From contig NZ_JPDS01000001.1 in assembly GCF_000766795.1 (NCBI RefSeq), positions 67,001-131,000 of the forward strand: DNA of 64,000 nt, read 5' to 3'. Both the position numbers and the translations under genes were made by a program. Position 1 is the first letter of the stretch, and each line of letters opens with the position of its first letter. Under the pieces are notes generated by a model that saw only the letters and a list, made by a program, of their open reading frames with translations, searched no databases and was not told where the DNA came from. Shown here piece by piece: positions 1-8,284 of the stretch. This DNA is from Polaribacter sp. Hel1_85 (GTDB taxonomy: Bacteria > Bacteroidota > Bacteroidia > Flavobacteriales > Flavobacteriaceae).

Positions 1-8
1 AGGGTTTG

Positions 9-16
9 TATCTTTG
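9..16 (+). promoter_or_regulatory. -7 promoter box (TATCTTTG) of the aquaporin gene
   Basis: TATCTTTG fits the Bacteroidota -7 consensus TAnnTTTG. Transcription would begin about 5 nt downstream, giving a leader of about 13 nt before the ATG at 35. This argues against the in-frame TTG at 14, which lies within the box. The -33 element falls outside the window. Confidence 0.55.
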
Positions 17-34
17 TGCTTATTTTTTAAAACA

Positions 35-697
35 ATGAAGAAATATATATCTGAATTTATAGGAACTTTTTCTATGATTTTCTGCGGAACAGGAGCTATG
101 ACAGTAAACGAAGTTACTGGAGGAGACGTTACGCATGTTGGTATTGCAATAACTTGGGGATTAATAGTAATGGCAATGATTTATGCTTTTGGAGAAACTT
201 CTGGAGCACATTTTAATCCTGCTGTAACGATTGCATTTGCGTATGCAAAAAAGTTTTCTTGGAAAGAAGTACCAAAATATATAATTGCGCAAGTTTTAGG
301 TGCATTTACTGCGAGTTTAATTTTGTGGTTTTTGTTTCCTACAAGTGAATTTTTGGGTTCAACCATACCAACTGTAGATGTTTGGCGTGCTTTTGTATTA
401 GAAATATTATTAACATTTTTCTTGATGGTTGTAATTATAAATGTATCAACAGGAAGTAAAGAAATTGGTGTTATTGCAGGTATTGCAATTGGTGCAGTTG
501 TTTTGTTAGAGGCCATGTTTGCAGGCCCAATTACAAATGCTTCCATGAATCCTGCACGTTCTTTAGCGCCAAATTTAGTTTCTGGAAATATTGAAGGTTT
601 ATGGTTGTATATGATTGCGCCAATTTTAGGAGCTTTGTTAGCAGTAGTTTCTTGTAAATTAGTTAAAGACAATAATTGTTGTAATGAAGGATGTTAG
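35..697 (+). CDS. MIP-family channel protein (aquaporin)
   Basis: Inner-membrane channel of the major intrinsic protein family (220 aa, six helices), passing water or small neutral solutes. Both half-helix signatures are intact: HFNPAVTIA (NPA at residues 61-63) and SMNPARSLAP (NPA at 172-174). The second is followed by Arg-Ser, as in water channels, rather than Arg-Asp as in GlpF, so an AqpZ-like water pore is more likely than a glycerol facilitator; this is inference. The short C-terminal tail is unusually cysteine-rich (CNNCC-type spacing, ending CNEGC). The start at 35 is chosen over an upstream TTG because the ATG gives the canonical MKKYISEFIGTF opening and a promoter box overlaps the TTG. 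The 3' end overlaps the next gene by 14 nt, so the two are probably cotranscribed. Confidence 0.93.
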   Translation: MKKYISEFIGTFSMIFCGTGAMTVNEVTGGDVTHVGIAITWGLIVMAMIYAFGETSGAHFNPAVTIAFAYAKKFSWKEVPKYIIAQVLGAFTASLILWFLFPTSEFLGSTIPTVDVWRAFVLEILLTFFLMVVIINVSTGSKEIGVIAGIAIGAVVLLEAMFAGPITNASMNPARSLAPNLVSGNIEGLWLYMIAPILGALLAVVSCKLVKDNNCCNEGC

Positions 698-1445
698 TAT
701 TTTAGGTTGTGGATGGTTAGGGAAACCTTTAGCAATTTCGTTATTAAATGAAGGTTTTAAAGTAAAAGGTTCTACAACTTCTGAAGAGAAATTAGAACTT
801 TTAGAAGATAATGGAATTGAACCTTATATTGTTGATATATCTGAATTTGAAGAGTTTGATACTTTCTTAAATTCCGATATTTTAATCATTGCAATTACCT
901 CTAAAGATGTTGATGGTTTTGAAAATTTGATTTCTCAGATTGAAAATTCTCCTGTTCAAAAAGTAATTTTTATTAGTTCTACTTCTGTCTATGGAAGAAT
1001 TAATAAAGTAATGACAGAAGAAGATGAGGTTTTAAAAACGCCATTAACAGAAATTGAAGATTTATTTAGACAGAACAACTTTTTTGAAACGACCATAATT
1101 CGTTTTGCAGGTTTATTTGGTGATGTAAGACAACCATGTAATTGGTTTAAAAACGGAAGAAAAATTCCTCAGCCAAAAGGTTTTGTAAACATGATTCATA
1201 AAGAAGATTGTATCGAAATTATTCATACAATTATCGATCAAAATTGTTGGAATGAAACGTTTAATGCGTGTTCTAATCATCATCCAACAAGAAGAGAGTT
1301 TTACACTTTAGCAAAAGTTAGTAATGGTTTTGAAGTGCCAGAATTCGAAAATAACGAGGTTTATCAATGGAAAATTATCAGTTCTAAAAAAGTACAAGAA
1401 GTTTTAGATTATACTTTTATTCATGATGATTTGTTAGCCATTTAA
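684..1445 (+). CDS. NAD(P)-binding Rossmann protein, YeeF-like extended SDR (nucleoside-diphosphate-sugar epimerase-like)
   Basis: Cytosolic Rossmann-fold protein of 253 aa. The N-terminal dinucleotide-binding loop GCGWLG (residues 8-13) follows the first beta strand. A FISSTSVYG strand comes next, with the Ser and Tyr positions of extended SDRs, but the Lys of a YxxxK motif is not at the expected spacing (Y is followed by GRINK). This fits the atypical 'YeeF-like' branch, whose substrates are unknown. Its ATG lies inside the aquaporin gene (14-nt overlap), suggesting translational coupling. No specific reaction can be assigned from sequence alone. Confidence 0.8.
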   Translation: MKDVSILGCGWLGKPLAISLLNEGFKVKGSTTSEEKLELLEDNGIEPYIVDISEFEEFDTFLNSDILIIAITSKDVDGFENLISQIENSPVQKVIFISSTSVYGRINKVMTEEDEVLKTPLTEIEDLFRQNNFFETTIIRFAGLFGDVRQPCNWFKNGRKIPQPKGFVNMIHKEDCIEIIHTIIDQNCWNETFNACSNHHPTRREFYTLAKVSNGFEVPEFENNEVYQWKIISSKKVQEVLDYTFIHDDLLAI

Positions 1446-1453
1446 AGGCTATA

Positions 1454-1534
1454 TGTCATTTCGAAATGAGCTTTTTTAAAGTGATTGAGAAATTTATTAT
1501 AAGAGATTCCTCCTCATTCTTCGTTCGGAATGAG
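1454..1534. repeat. Dispersed intergenic repeat, family A (TGTCATTTCG...CGGAATGA)
   Basis: The element begins TGTCATTTCGAAATGAG and ends in a TCGTTCGGAATGAGA block. Related elements occur at 26301-26377 and 46647-46769. It lies between convergent genes. This type of TGTCATTTCG...GAAATCTC sequence is a common intergenic repeat in flavobacterial genomes; its function is unknown. Confidence 0.55.
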
Positions 1535-1542
1535 AATTGTAA

Positions 1543-3186
1543 TTATTTAGAATACTTTCTCTTTCTCAAATAATTAAAAACAAACCCAAAAGTAAACAAA
1601 ATAAGAATCGGTAAAACAATATTCAAAAATTGCCAAAAAGTACGTTCTTTAAATGCTTTTTGTTTGTCTAAAGTTCTAATTTGTAGTGTTTTGTTTCTTA
1701 GTTGAATCAAGCCTTCATCATCCAATAAATAATCAACAGAATTTAAAAGAAAATCTTTATTTCCAAATTGTTGATTTGTCCATTTATCTCTGTTTAAATC
1801 AAAAGGTTGTCCTTTTAAAATTTGATTTTTTCCAATATCACCATCAGAAATTACCACCATTTTATTATTGGTTGAGTTTTCTTTAAAAAGTGGAGTTTCA
1901 AAAGGTTTTACTCTGTTTTTATAAGCAGAATTAAAATCGCCTTCTAATAAAACTGCAAATAATTGGTTTCCACTTTTGTATTTTTCTTCAACAACTTCAT
2001 CAGCAATAGATTGTAATTCTATAAAACTTGGAGTTCCTACTTTTTGAGTTAATAACGAACTCATTAAAAGAGGTGTTTTTTTGATGTTGTTTTTTAATGT
2101 GTCAATCTGATTTGCAAACTGCAATCTTACAGGAGAAACATTTTTTGTAATTGCATGATTTGGATTTCCACCAACCAAAGGATGAAAGAACCAATCTAAA
2201 TTTTGAAACTGCGTTTGATTCCCAACTTTACCAGTTGCTAAAGGAATTTGTGCTGCGTATAAATCTTTAATTAAAGTCGTATTTATTCTAATTCCGTAAG
2301 AAAATAACAAATCGGTTAAATTCAAATCTCTTGGATATGCTAACATTTTTCCACTGTTAAACAAGCTATCTTGATCTGCTTGTACATTGTCTAACATCCA
2401 CAATGTTTTACCTCCGTTTGCAATAAACTGATCTAAAGTAAATTTTTCTTTTGCTGAAAATTTTTGTGATGGTTTTGCAATAATTGCCAAATCTAAAGAA
2501 GTTAAATCTTGTAAAGTTTGTTGCGGATTTACAGCTACAGAATCTAACGTAAATTTTGCCAATCTGTATTTTTTAGCAACTTCACTTAAAAAACTATATT
2601 GATAAATATCTTGTAATTCTCCATTTCCTGTTAGTACAGCTACTCTTTTTTGTGTTTTTTGTGTGATAGAATTTATTGCATTAGAAAAACTGTATTCTAA
2701 ATTTTCAATGGCTTTTTGTAGCTGTTCGTCTTGCGATACTACAATTGCATTCGGCAATAAAGAAACAATGGTAGATTTTTTTCCGTAAGAAATTTCTGCC
2801 CAAGGAAAAATAATAGCTTCAGAGAGTTTTCCTTCTTCTTCAACGGTTAATTGACTAGGTAACATACCTCTTTTAATCAAATCTTCTCGTTGATTATCTG
2901 GAGCTTCAAAATTGATTTTTATGTTTGAATTTTCTGCAGCCAATTCTTCTAAATACTGACGTGTTTCTGCTTGTAATCTTTTAAATTCTGAAGGAAAATC
3001 ACCTTCTAAATACACAGACACAAAAAGAAATTTATCCACCTTAGAAACAATATTTTTTGTAGTTTCAGAAAGTGTGTAACGTTTGTCTGCAGTTAAATCT
3101 AAACGACTATAAAATGATTGATTGATGCTATTTAGAACGATCAACCCAATAATTAAAATTGCAATATTTTTGATGTTTTTATTCAT
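1543..3186 (-). CDS. gldG: Gliding motility ABC transporter auxiliary/substrate-binding component GldG
   Basis: GldG is the membrane-anchored periplasmic partner of the GldA/GldF ABC transporter needed for Flavobacterium gliding. The 547-aa product opens with a transmembrane helix (about residues 7-27). A large extracytoplasmic GldG-like (ABC_transp_aux) domain follows, with RLDLTADKRYTLSE near residues 29-42, typical of this family. It ends with a second transmembrane helix (about 515-538) and a basic tail. Its start overlaps the end of gldF by 8 nt, so the two are coupled. The ATPase gldA is not in this window; in known flavobacteria it can be unlinked. Length and topology match the family. 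Confidence 0.93.
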   Translation of the reverse strand: MNKNIKNIAILIIGLIVLNSINQSFYSRLDLTADKRYTLSETTKNIVSKVDKFLFVSVYLEGDFPSEFKRLQAETRQYLEELAAENSNIKINFEAPDNQREDLIKRGMLPSQLTVEEEGKLSEAIIFPWAEISYGKKSTIVSLLPNAIVVSQDEQLQKAIENLEYSFSNAINSITQKTQKRVAVLTGNGELQDIYQYSFLSEVAKKYRLAKFTLDSVAVNPQQTLQDLTSLDLAIIAKPSQKFSAKEKFTLDQFIANGGKTLWMLDNVQADQDSLFNSGKMLAYPRDLNLTDLLFSYGIRINTTLIKDLYAAQIPLATGKVGNQTQFQNLDWFFHPLVGGNPNHAITKNVSPVRLQFANQIDTLKNNIKKTPLLMSSLLTQKVGTPSFIELQSIADEVVEEKYKSGNQLFAVLLEGDFNSAYKNRVKPFETPLFKENSTNNKMVVISDGDIGKNQILKGQPFDLNRDKWTNQQFGNKDFLLNSVDYLLDDEGLIQLRNKTLQIRTLDKQKAFKERTFWQFLNIVLPILILFTFGFVFNYLRKRKYSK

Positions 3187-3895
3187 TGTCTAAACGCATT
3201 TTAGTGATGAATAAAAAGAATACAGTAACACTTAAAAAGTAAACAATATCTCTGGTATCTATAACTCCTCTAGAAATACTTTTAAAATGTTCGTTAATTC
3301 CCATTTTTTTGATGGTTAAATCATTTCCCACAGAAGTAGCAATTGCATCAAAACCATAGTATAAAAAGAAAGTAATGAAAACGCCTAAAATAAAAGCAAC
3401 AATTTGATTTTTAGATAATGTTGAGGTAAATAAGCTAATTGCTGTATAAGTAGAAGCTAAAAAAAGTAAACCAATATAAGAACCAATTGTGCTTCCAAAA
3501 TCAATATTTCCTGTTGGGTTTCCTAAACTGTAAACTGTATAAACATAGGTTAAAGTCGGAATTAAAGCAACAACAACTAATAGGAGAGAAGCCCAAAATT
3601 TTCCTAAAACTATTTGCCAGTCAGAAATTGGTTTTGTCTTTAAAAGCTCTATAGTTCCGTTATTAAATTCATCAGCAAAACTTTTCATTGTTATTGCAGG
3701 AATCAAAAATAAAAATACCCAAGGCGCTAAAAAGAAAAACGGATTTAAATCTGCAAAACCTGCATTTAAAATATTAAAATCGTCTTTAAAAACCCATAAA
3801 AATAAACCATTAATTAACAAGAAAACAGCAATAACCAAATAGGCTATTGGGCTCGCAAAAAATGAGTTGAATTCTTTTTTTAAAATGGCAAACAT
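3179..3895 (-). CDS. gldF: Gliding motility ABC transporter permease GldF
   Basis: Integral membrane permease of 238 aa with six predicted helices. It starts MFAILKKEFNSFFASPIAYL, a typical ABC-2 permease opening in which a short amphipathic segment precedes helix 1. The MKSFADEFNNGTIELL segment around residues 65-80 is the conserved cytoplasmic loop of ABC-2 permeases. It works with GldA (not seen here) and GldG. It is separated from the upstream acetyltransferase gene by only 4 nt and overlaps gldG by 8 nt, so it is probably part of a five-gene leftward operon starting near 5584. Confidence 0.93.
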   Translation of the reverse strand: MFAILKKEFNSFFASPIAYLVIAVFLLINGLFLWVFKDDFNILNAGFADLNPFFFLAPWVFLFLIPAITMKSFADEFNNGTIELLKTKPISDWQIVLGKFWASLLLVVVALIPTLTYVYTVYSLGNPTGNIDFGSTIGSYIGLLFLASTYTAISLFTSTLSKNQIVAFILGVFITFFLYYGFDAIATSVGNDLTIKKMGINEHFKSISRGVIDTRDIVYFLSVTVFFLFITKMRLDNE

Positions 3896-3899
3896 TTAA

Positions 3900-4421
3900 T
3901 TAATTTTCTAGTTTAAAAATACGATTATTATCAAAGCCCTCATCTTTTCTTTCTGGTTGAAAAACAAAATTGTGTTTCTCTAACAACGCAATTGAGGCTA
4001 TATTATTTTTGTGAGTAAAAGCTTCAATAGTTTTTAATTGCAAATTAGTGAATCCAAAATTTATAATTTCTTGAATTGCTTCACTCATAAAACCTTTTTG
4101 ATGATAATTTGGCTTCAATTTGTAGCCAATTTCACTATAATTATTTTCTAGAGAAATTTTGTGTAAAACAATACTTCCAATAACTTCATTCTTAAATTCT
4201 ATCAACCAAAAAATACGTTTTTTCTCTTTGTAAAGTTCATTACAAAGCATAACAAAATCTTTAGCTTCTTCATGATTTTTAACTCTTTTTGTATGTACAA
4301 ATTTATTTATTTCTTCACTAGAACGAAGTTCAAAAATAACTTCTACATCATCAAAATTTGCTTGACGTAAAATTAATCGTTCAGTTTTTAAAACAGGAAA
4401 AAGTGTGAAATTAAAATTCAT
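3900..4421 (-). CDS. GNAT-family N-acetyltransferase (RimJ/RimL-like)
   Basis: Predicted acetyl-CoA-dependent N-acetyltransferase of 173 aa. The N-terminus has the RimJ-like LKTERLILRQANFDD segment. The acetyl-CoA pyrophosphate-binding motif appears as NYHQKGFMSEA after an EIGYKL strand, matching the Q/R-x-x-G-x-G/A rule with F in place of the second Gly. The acceptor substrate (ribosomal protein, small molecule or peptide) cannot be told. Its ATG overlaps the preceding stop codon (TAATG), which indicates translational coupling with the monooxygenase-fold gene. Confidence 0.85.
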   Translation of the reverse strand: MNFNFTLFPVLKTERLILRQANFDDVEVIFELRSSEEINKFVHTKRVKNHEEAKDFVMLCNELYKEKKRIFWLIEFKNEVIGSIVLHKISLENNYSEIGYKLKPNYHQKGFMSEAIQEIINFGFTNLQLKTIEAFTHKNNIASIALLEKHNFVFQPERKDEGFDNNRIFKLEN

Positions 4422-4717
4422 TATAACAAACTTACTTTTTTATCAACGCTCCAAGCTAGTGGTTTGTCATTAAAAAATATTTTAGTTTTTGCCCAAACAT
4501 CTTTAAAAAGTTTAGAATTTCTATAGTTTTCTAAATCTTCTTCTTCTTTCCAATAAGAATAAGTAAAAAAGATTTCTGGGTTTGTTTTGTCTTGATATAA
4601 TTCTAGTAATTCACACCCTATAGAAGCTCGAATAAATGTTTTTTTCTCTTCAAACATTGATAAAAAAGCTGTAATGTGTTTTTCGTGAAAACTCATTTTT
4701 ACAATTCGAACAAACAT
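4421..4717 (-). CDS. Antibiotic biosynthesis monooxygenase (ABM)-fold protein
   Basis: Small (98 aa) dimeric alpha-beta barrel protein of the ABM/YgiN class. Supporting motifs are a beta strand MFVRIVKMSF, a conserved GCELLELYQD strand near residues 39-48, and FFTYSYWKEEEDLENY near 50-65, where YSYWKEEEDL is the usual family motif. Members include quinol monooxygenases and proteins with no catalytic role; the substrate is not predictable here. Six nucleotides separate it from the upstream SAM hydroxide adenosyltransferase gene. Confidence 0.8.
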   Translation of the reverse strand: MFVRIVKMSFHEKHITAFLSMFEEKKTFIRASIGCELLELYQDKTNPEIFFTYSYWKEEEDLENYRNSKLFKDVWAKTKIFFNDKPLAWSVDKKVSLL

Positions 4718-4723
4718 AGTTTT

Positions 4724-5584
4724 TTAAGTTAAAGGAGTAAAATCTGGTTGAGAATCATTGATGAAATCAATCGTAATAGCATCTCTATAACCTAAACCTA
4801 ATAGCGTAGAAGCGCCACCAACTGTATCTAAATTACTTCTATAAATAGCAATTTCTAAATAACCAGCAGAATTAAATAGCGCTAATTTGCTTCCATCATA
4901 TTGCATGCTATCATGAGCACTATTACCTGCGACTTCATTATATTTTGTAAATATTTGTGTAAAAGAATAACGTCTTGCATTTGCTTTAAAACGACGTCCT
5001 TTGCCAATTTCTTGAAACATTTTTTTGCTGATATTACTAATTACGTTTCCATAATTATCAATATAAACAATACCTCCAATAATTTGGTTTTGAGCCTGAT
5101 TTACTTTTGGCTGAATTTCAATCATCTTTTTATATGTCTGAATTTCTTTACCAATAACATTTAAGTTTCCACCTCTAGCAATAAAACAAGCCACTTGTAC
5201 AAAAACATCTAAAACAGGGAAACTGCTTTCTATTCTATCATGAATATTAATTTCAAAAATCCTTGAAGGTTTAATTTCTGATGCAATCATTGAAATAATT
5301 CCATTATCTGGACAAACAAAATAATGGTTGTCTAATTCTATGGCAATGTGTTTGTTATCTTCACTTAATTCTGAGTCTACACCAACAATATGTATGGTTT
5401 TATCAGGAAAACTCTTGTAAGAATTCTTTAAGATATAAGCAGTTTCTGTAATGTTAAACGGTGATATTTCATGTGTAATATCTACTATTTTGGCATCAGA
5501 AAGTTCAGAGTAAATAGCTCCTTTAACAGCGCCAACAAAGTGGTCTTTTGTTCCAAAATCGGTTGTTAAAGTAATTAGAGACAT
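4724..5584 (-). CDS. SAM hydroxide adenosyltransferase family (DUF62)
   Basis: Predicted to hydrolyse S-adenosylmethionine to adenosine and methionine, the activity established for DUF62 enzymes related to fluorinase and chlorinase. The 286-aa length is standard. The N-terminal signature LTTDFGTKDHFVGAVKG is clear (residues 5-21), and CPDNGIIS matches the family's xPDNG motif. The loop usually written VDPGVG reads VDSELSEDNK here, a Bacteroidota-like variant. It is the first gene of the leftward run that ends in gldFG; a functional link with gliding is only positional. A TAGATTTG box lies about 50 nt upstream. Confidence 0.87.
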   Translation of the reverse strand: MSLITLTTDFGTKDHFVGAVKGAIYSELSDAKIVDITHEISPFNITETAYILKNSYKSFPDKTIHIVGVDSELSEDNKHIAIELDNHYFVCPDNGIISMIASEIKPSRIFEINIHDRIESSFPVLDVFVQVACFIARGGNLNVIGKEIQTYKKMIEIQPKVNQAQNQIIGGIVYIDNYGNVISNISKKMFQEIGKGRRFKANARRYSFTQIFTKYNEVAGNSAHDSMQYDGSKLALFNSAGYLEIAIYRSNLDTVGGASTLLGLGYRDAITIDFINDSQPDFTPLT

Positions 5585-5633
5585 TAATTTATTCCTGTTA
5601 ATTAAATGTGTAAAAGTTGTTAACTATTTTACG

Positions 5634-5641
5634 CAAATCTA
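5634..5641 (-). promoter_or_regulatory. -7 box (TAGATTTG, minus strand) for the leftward operon to gldG
   Basis: On the minus strand TAGATTTG matches TAnnTTTG and would give a leader of about 45 nt before the SAM hydroxide adenosyltransferase ATG. No clear -33 TTG is present at the usual spacing, so support is moderate. Confidence 0.4.
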
Positions 5642-5712
5642 ATCATTTTAGAAAATTTATTCGCTATTTTTAGTTGAAATAAAATTGTAATTAATTAATA
5701 AAAATTAAACAT

Positions 5713-6666
5713 TTGAACGAACGCATTATAGAGCTTACAGAAATTAGCCCAAAAGATTTTTTTGGAGCACATAATAGTACTATTGAGCAAATAAAAAGAT
5801 ACTTTCCAAAAATTAAAATTGTTGCTAGAGGATCTAAACTTAAAATTTATGGAGAACCAGAAATTTTAGATGAGTTTGAAACTCGTTTAGAACGTTTGAT
5901 TAAGTATTATAACAAATACAATAAGTTAGATGAAAATAGTATTGAGCGTATTTTAACTTCTACAGGAAATGAAGAAAAAACAAGTGCAGCTAAAAATGCG
6001 AAAGAAGTTTTGGTGCATGGAGTTAGTGGAAGGTTGATAAAAGCTCAAACTCAAAATCAACGTAAAATGGTTACTTTAATGGCAAAAAATGATATGTTGT
6101 TTGCTGTTGGTCCTGCAGGAACAGGAAAAACATATACAGCTGTTGCTTTAGCTGTAAAAGCGTTGAAAGAAAAAGAAGTGAGAAGAATAATTTTAACAAG
6201 ACCTGCTGTAGAATCTGGTGAAAATTTAGGGTTTCTTCCTGGAGATTTAAAAGAAAAATTAGATCCTTATATGCAACCTTTGTATGATGCTTTACGTGAT
6301 ATGATTCCATTTGAAAGATTAGAATCTCATTTAGAAAAAGGAGTGATTCAAATTGCACCTTTAGCGTTTATGAGAGGTAGAACTTTAGACAATGCATTTG
6401 TAATTTTAGACGAAGCACAGAATACAACTCATAATCAAATGAAGATGTTTTTAACGAGAATGGGTAAAAGTGCAAAGTTCATTATTACAGGAGATCCAGG
6501 TCAAATTGATTTACCTAGAAAGCAAGTTTCTGGATTAAAAGAATCTTTATTAGCTTTAAAGGATATTGAAGGAATTGCTCAAGTATATTTAGATGATAAA
6601 GATGTGGTAAGACACAGATTAGTAAAGAGAATTATTACAGCTTATAAAAGTATAGAAACAGAATGA
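5713..6666 (+). CDS. PhoH family ATPase
   Basis: P-loop protein of 317 aa, cytosolic, probably linked to RNA metabolism as in other PhoH/YbeZ proteins. The N-terminal region (residues about 1-100) resembles a KH-like RNA-binding fold. The ATPase domain carries Walker A GPAGTGKT (near residue 136) and Walker B FVILDEAQN (near 232), followed by the sensor segment FIITGDPGQIDL. The start is a TTG; no ATG lies before the conserved opening NERIIELTEISPKDFFG, so TTG is accepted. It overlaps the next gene by 4 nt. In many bacteria phoH neighbours ybeY, but that gene is not adjacent here. Confidence 0.93.
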   Translation: MNERIIELTEISPKDFFGAHNSTIEQIKRYFPKIKIVARGSKLKIYGEPEILDEFETRLERLIKYYNKYNKLDENSIERILTSTGNEEKTSAAKNAKEVLVHGVSGRLIKAQTQNQRKMVTLMAKNDMLFAVGPAGTGKTYTAVALAVKALKEKEVRRIILTRPAVESGENLGFLPGDLKEKLDPYMQPLYDALRDMIPFERLESHLEKGVIQIAPLAFMRGRTLDNAFVILDEAQNTTHNQMKMFLTRMGKSAKFIITGDPGQIDLPRKQVSGLKESLLALKDIEGIAQVYLDDKDVVRHRLVKRIITAYKSIETE

Positions 6667-7283
6667 TAAAAATTGAAAAAGACAAATTAGGGCTACAAGA
6701 TTATTTTTATATTGGGTATTTATACCTTATTGTTTTAGGTATTGTAAGTGATGCGATTTTCTATGGAATTTTTGGAGTATCCTATCTAAATTATACTACA
6801 ATTTTAGATGCTTTAATTTCTCCTATCAGTTTATTGACTAATAATTGGCATATTTCTTTAATTTTAACAATAATGTTCTGGTTAATGTATATGTATTTTA
6901 ATAATTGGATGTTTAAATTATATGCCTATTTAAGAGTAAAAAAATGGTACCAAAAAATTTATAATATTGAAAAGTGGGATAAAAAATATGAACACTTAGC
7001 TAAGAAAGAAAATAAACTTACTGGGTTGATGTTTATCTTTTTTCTACTATTTGTTTCTATGAGAACAGGCATGGCACTTGGTACAAAGAGTAAATATGCT
7101 AAGAAAGAAATAATTCCAAATTACACATTAGTATTTAAAGACAATACAAAATTAGATGTTAGAAAAGTAGGGCAAAATTCTGCTTATTTCTTTTATTTTA
7201 TTCCGGGAGAACAAGTAATTACTGCAACTCCTATTGCTGATAATTTAAAGCAAATAAAAGTTCTAAAAAACAAAAAGAAATAA
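6663..7283 (+). CDS. Unknown multipass membrane protein coupled to phoH
   Basis: Not assigned to a family. The 206-aa product has hydrophobic helices near residues 16-38, 58-82 and 119-140, and a soluble basic segment between the second and third. The C-terminal third looks like a short beta-rich domain ([17 protein letters not shown]...). It overlaps the phoH stop by 4 nt (ATGA), a sign of coupled translation. Codon use is like its neighbours. Its function is unknown; a role connected to PhoH is only suggested by position. Confidence 0.7.
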   Translation: MIKIEKDKLGLQDYFYIGYLYLIVLGIVSDAIFYGIFGVSYLNYTTILDALISPISLLTNNWHISLILTIMFWLMYMYFNNWMFKLYAYLRVKKWYQKIYNIEKWDKKYEHLAKKENKLTGLMFIFFLLFVSMRTGMALGTKSKYAKKEIIPNYTLVFKDNTKLDVRKVGQNSAYFFYFIPGEQVITATPIADNLKQIKVLKNKKK

Positions 7284-7295
7284 AGTAGGAAAGTT

Positions 7296-7303
7296 TATTT
7301 TTG
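7296..7303 (+). promoter_or_regulatory. -7 box (TATTTTTG) upstream of purC
   Basis: TATTTTTG matches TAnnTTTG and lies 24 nt before the purC ATG. No convincing -33 element is visible, and it sits directly after the preceding stop codon. Confidence 0.45.
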
Positions 7304-7326
7304 CGCGCACAACAACACAACATAAA

Positions 7327-8274
7327 ATGAATACAATTAACGATACTAACTTTCAGTTTCCTAACCAGAAGTCTGTATATATAGGTAAAGTAAGAGAAGT
7401 TTATAATATAAACGACGATCTTTTGGTAATGATTGCAACAGATAGATTATCTGCTTTCGACGTTGTTTTACCGCGTCAAATACCTTTTAAAGGTCAGATT
7501 TTAAATCAGATTGCAACAAAAATGATGAATGATACAGCAGATATTGTTCCTAATTGGTTAATTGCAAATCCAGATGAAAATGTTGCTGTAGGTCATTTGT
7601 GTGATCCATTTAAAGTAGAAATGGTAATTCGAGGTTATATGTCTGGTCATGCAGCAAGAGAATATAAATTAGGGAAAAGACTTTTGTGTGGAGTAGAAAT
7701 GGCAGAAGGATTAAAAGAGAATGATAAATTTCCTACACCAATAATTACACCGTCTACAAAAGCAGAAAATGGAGATCATGATGAAGATATTTCTAGAGAA
7801 GAAATTCTTTCTCAAGGAATTGTTTCTGAAGAAGATTATTTAGTTTTAGAAGATTATACAAGAAAACTTTTTCAAAGAGGAACAGAAATCGCTGCAAAAA
7901 GAGGCTTAATTTTAGTTGATACTAAATATGAATTTGGTAAAACTAAAGAAGGTAAAATTGTATTGATTGATGAAATTCATACACCAGATTCTTCTCGTTA
8001 TTTTTATGCAGAAGGATATCAAGAAAGACAAGATAAAGGAAAAAATCAAAAACAATTATCTAAAGAATTTGTGCGTCAGTGGTTAATTGAAAATAGTTTT
8101 CAAGGGAAAGAAGGACAACAAGTTCCAGAAATGAACGATGAAAAAATCATAGAAATTTCTAACAGATATATAGAATTATACGAACAAATTACTGGAGAAA
8201 CTTTTATAAAAGCTTCCACAGAAAATGTTTTAAATAGAATAGAAAAGAATGTAAATTCTTTTTTAGCAAACTAA
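7327..8274 (+). CDS. purC: Phosphoribosylaminoimidazole-succinocarboxamide synthase (SAICAR synthetase)
   Basis: Catalyses ATP-dependent joining of CAIR and aspartate to give SAICAR in de novo purine synthesis. The 315-aa length matches the longer, yeast-Ade1-like PurC form. Visible family motifs are [24 protein letters not shown], the substrate-binding [22 protein letters not shown] and the signature [13 protein letters not shown]. No other purine gene is nearby. A fabV gene follows after 10 nt, so the two may share a transcript, although the pathways differ. Confidence 0.96.
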   Translation: MNTINDTNFQFPNQKSVYIGKVREVYNINDDLLVMIATDRLSAFDVVLPRQIPFKGQILNQIATKMMNDTADIVPNWLIANPDENVAVGHLCDPFKVEMVIRGYMSGHAAREYKLGKRLLCGVEMAEGLKENDKFPTPIITPSTKAENGDHDEDISREEILSQGIVSEEDYLVLEDYTRKLFQRGTEIAAKRGLILVDTKYEFGKTKEGKIVLIDEIHTPDSSRYFYAEGYQERQDKGKNQKQLSKEFVRQWLIENSFQGKEGQQVPEMNDEKIIEISNRYIELYEQITGETFIKASTENVLNRIEKNVNSFLAN

Positions 8275-8284
8275 ACTAATTACA

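Noticed and set aside
14-34. TTG at 14 as the aquaporin start
   Set aside because: It lies within the TATCTTTG promoter box and adds CLFFKT before the canonical MKKYISEFIGTF.
181-672. 163-codon frame antisense to the aquaporin
   Set aside because: It lies wholly over a clear MIP gene with intact NPA motifs and has no recognisable domain; it is a shadow frame.
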